Assembly (NCBI GenBank): GCA_027919835.1
Contig: JANVFP010000002.1
Coordinates: 1,364,001-1,428,000, forward strand
Source: Lentinula raphanica
Taxonomy: Eukaryota; Basidiomycota; Agaricomycetes; Agaricales; Omphalotaceae
Direction of reading: 5' to 3'
Length of the DNA stretch: 64,000 nt
This document shows, piece by piece, positions 61,169-64,000 of this stretch; the first letter of the stretch is position 1; every line of letters starts with the position of its first letter. The position numbers and the translations under genes are program-made. The notes beneath the pieces are model-generated. The model was not told where the DNA came from and did no database searches. It saw only the letters and a list, made by a program, of their open reading frames with translations.

Positions 61169-63870
61169 CTAGTACGCTACTAGGCGTGTCCACGGTGCTC
61201 TTCGGTTCAACTCTACAACGGAAGCGGTGGCAGAATCTTCTCTATATCGGAAAGGCTGCCCGAAGCCATCGAGCGTCAGATGAGGATTCCAATACCAGTG
61301 TCTCCGAATATCTTGAAGTTTCGGGGGAATTTCAGACTCTGGAAAATCCACAAGATCTTTATGTCTGCAAATACCATTAATCTTTAATCAACGTTGATCA
61401 GCTTGAAAATACAAGAACCACAAACTTTGCTTTCAGGTGACTATGAAAATCCCAGCTATCGCTCGTCTTGTGACAGTGAGCACAACATATGGGGAAATAC
61501 CACTTGCTGCTGATGCTTGGCTCACTGGCAGTGATAACCTCTTTTTCTTCTTTGTCCATGTCATTGATAGCAAGAGTATGATCTTGATCATGGAGGAGCT
61601 GAGATATTGAAAGTGTCAGTGTGCAAAGCAGCCTCTGATAGAATGTGCATCGCCTACCGGAAGGGGCCAGCGCATGAAATACCGACCACCATCCCGAAAC
61701 TGCAGATCTCGTTTGCAGGTAATACATTCAAAGAGGAGATTGGCGTCATCAATGTCTTGGGATGTTGCTGTGTCAGGATCGAGTGAACACTTTTCTAAGA
61801 GTGCTTTTGCACGATTCGAATAGGTATTGTTGAATTTGATTGATAGGTGTGACCATGGACCTTTGTAGTTCATACTTGATCGGAAATGATACTCGAGAGC
61901 ATCGAGAGGAGCTCTGATATGCTTTACGCAGCAATAGTGATAAAGAATTTGAGGATAGTACAAGGGTGGGCTTGAACATTCCTCGCATTCGAAGAATGTG
62001 ATTGCTAGATGCAAATCGTTAAGCGTGGCTAGAGGCAAGGACCCTTGTATGATTTCCAAAAGTTCTTGTTCTTTTGCGGCCCGCCATTTATCCACGAACT
62101 CAGGCAAGAGTTCAAGAAGTTTTGAGTGGATATCGTCGTCTGTAAAATCATATTCAAGTGGGTCCTGCAAGAAGAATTCCGAAAAGAGCTGATCACAAAG
62201 AATGTCGCCAATGGTCGGCTGAGGTCCCCGAAGATCAGCTTTTGAAAAGATGTCACTGTACATTCCTGCAATGCGAGTGACGCGACGACAAAGAAGGTCT
62301 CCTCGCTTGTAAGCCATGCGTTGATCTCTATGGTTTGAAAGGAATTCCACGATTTCATCTTTGATGGAATGCCAGCCTTGCACAGTTATTACATCAGAAC
62401 TGGTGATATACCTGATTTCTAGTCCTGCATACCTTGATCAGTGAGTTTCTTTGACTGCTTCACGGATTTGAGACTGCTGAAGTCATCGAAATCATACCAA
62501 TCGTCACCTATGATCAGCTCAGCTTCAGCACGCCAGCCAATCTCTTCGAGTCGATTAAGGATTCTGGGGGAATGAGCAATATATTTGAATGTCCAGTGCA
62601 AGTGGCTTTCGACTCACGCCTTCTTCCTATCCTTTCGTAGAGCAGCGAGTTCATCGGCACGATTATCGAGCCATATCGAGTGCCATCTTCGGCAGCAGTT
62701 GCTATGCTGGAACAATAATCAGGAGTTCAGCAGGGATACCAGGAGGCTCAATTCCACGGTTCACCTCCTCAATAGCCAGACGTTTGTTTCTCTTAGAAAT
62801 GATCCACGCATCGCGATCTTGCTGCGGATCAAGTGCATCATATTCCGTTTTGTAGCGTTCTACAATGACTGGGTTGCTGATTGCTCGGTGAGCTGATATG
62901 ACTCAGTGAACAACACCATGTAAACGAATGGAAGTTAGACCGACAGTTATTTACAATGACCCGTTCTGTTGGAAAGATATCATTATATCGATGTGCATTC
63001 AGAGGGTGATCACCAGGTATTCTAGCATCATGCACTTTGGGAAACCTGGAAATATTTCAGAACTATAAAGACAAAATCACAGAGTCGACATACGTCCGCA
63101 AGCACTTCCGACATGCCCGCATACGGAAATTCCACAATATGGTTATCTTGCAGCGCTTGTTGGAGCGCAAGCAGCTCTGTGGTAGGTTGGAATAATCTGA
63201 GATTGGTTGTTCGACAATTCTTCATCGGAGTACTTACATGGCAATAAGATTCAAAGAGGAAGTTTGCGTATTGGGGCTCATTGAGATCAGCCGGGCGAGG
63301 CGGCAGCTCTTCTACATTGCCACGAGCGAGTCGCCAAATGCTTTCCCGAGATTTACTCATTAGAATATCGCGCAGATCTCGGGTGGTGCGCGCTAGCCGT
63401 AGAAGATCTCCTGGTTCAAGATAACAAAAAATCTACATCCAGGCAGTTCGTTAGAGTTGCAAAATATCAAAATGTGATACATACCTCGAGAATGACATCC
63501 AAGGGCATTTCCTTCGCCAGTTTCTCCAGTAGACCTAATTTTCCTCGAACCTTCCTGAATTGTTCCGGCACGCGCTGTCTCCTGAAATTTGATTCAGCCT
63601 GGAAGCTGCGATATGACAGTAACAGATGACTTACATCGCAGAGACTGTCTTCCTCAATCTCTTCTTTTGCGGGGCCTCGTCGTCTTCCTCTTCGTCTCCT
63701 TTATAATCGTCGTCGTCCTCTTCGTCTTCTTTGATGTCATCCTCATCGTCCCTCGTATATTTGGAACCGGGAATCATATTCGAGCCCAAAGCAGTAGCAA
63801 GCGGTTCTTGAGTTCCATTGCAGACTGAAGAATCCTCCTTGTCCTTGACTCTTTGAGAGCGTCGAAGCAT
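61169..63870 (-). CDS. F-box protein with Cys/His modules, paralogue 3
   Basis: Inverted third copy with the same exon order and phases. It starts MLRRSQRVKDKED at 63870, continues with an acidic linker and the F-box (LEKLAKEMPLDVILE, then a LLRLARTTRDL-type second half, as in the other copies), then the Cys/His modules: a YCH module, CEEC with YHYCC, LFECITC and CCAHCHK. The C-terminal RHWYWNPHL and FGQPFRYREDS match the other two. It ends at TAG 61171-61169. The first intron has a GTAAGT donor, unlike paralogue 2. The frame is intact wherever I checked it. It lies about 13 kb from the tandem pair, across five unrelated genes (reductase, cyclin, Rpn1, Zn2Cys6 and their flanks), so it moved or duplicated separately. 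Confidence 0.85.
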
Positions 63871-64000
63871 GTTGGGTGAACAGTGAACATTCAAATTGAA
63901 TGAATGGAAAATTAAACAGTATACGTGAGAAAATGCACGTGGCCCGTTTGCCATTACTCACGAGTCACCGTTACTTACATAACTCTTTCTCGAAAATCTT
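63871..64000 (-). promoter_or_regulatory. F-box family promoter block with CACGTG (copy 3)
   Basis: On the minus strand, AACGGGCCACGTGCATTTTC matches the promoter blocks of paralogues 1 and 2. CACGTG is at 63936-63941, 66 nt before the ATG. The window ends shortly beyond. Confidence 0.55.

Overview
The window is nuclear DNA of a filamentous basidiomycete, most likely an Agaricomycete (mushroom-forming fungus). The signs are genes cut by many 50-75 nt GT-AG introns with all three phases, very short exons, CT-rich non-coding DNA, and gene families typical of this group: multi-intron 7TM proteins, a divergent extra G-alpha subunit, and expanded F-box proteins. All coding entries below are spliced models rebuilt by hand from frame continuity and splice sites. 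No tRNA, rRNA or CRISPR array was seen.

Layout. Left edge (1-0.5 kb): remnant of a Ty1/copia-type Gag. 1.2-9 kb: an unknown multi-span membrane protein (+), a Pmp3-type proteolipid (-), a 7TM receptor-like gene (+) and a small CBS-domain protein (+). 8.9-16.4 kb: a 1216-aa La-motif (LARP) RNA-binding protein and a divergent G-alpha subunit. 18.1-25.5 kb: mitochondrial ornithine carrier (-), SRPK-type kinase (+) and a PTEN phosphatase (-). 25.8-27.7 kb: a B-type cyclin, head-to-head with PTEN. 28.9-30.3 kb: a basidiomycete 7TM-type membrane protein (-), then a short degenerate tandem repeat. 32.3-35.8 kb: two neighbouring genes for putative secreted proteins that share a duplicated upstream segment, the second with a Ser/Pro hexapeptide repeat. 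36.4-40.2 kb: mitochondrial Lon protease. 40.5-42.2 kb: three tandem copies of a 566-bp non-coding unit. 42.3-48.3 kb: two tandem F-box/Cys-rich paralogues; a third, inverted copy lies at 61.2-63.9 kb. 48.6-49.9 kb: medium-chain dehydrogenase/reductase (-). 50.7-52.7 kb: a second B-type cyclin with the same exon plan as the first. 53.7-57.1 kb: proteasome subunit Rpn1. 57.4-60.7 kb: Zn2Cys6 transcription factor (-).

How the genes relate. Housekeeping and signalling genes (proteasome Rpn1, Lon, PTEN, SRPK, cyclins, ornithine carrier) are interleaved with lineage-specific duplicated genes (F-box trio, secreted pair). Duplication is the main theme: paralogous cyclins about 25 kb apart, an F-box trio with a shared CACGTG promoter element, a duplicated segment upstream of the secreted genes, an intron-containing internal duplication in one secreted gene, and the 566-bp array inserted at the 5' border of the first F-box gene. 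Nothing points to a single new multi-gene system. The most unusual items are the 566-bp array, the F-box family with several Cys/His modules, a G-alpha lacking the catalytic glutamine, and a 6-nt micro-exon that supplies a zinc-ligand cysteine.
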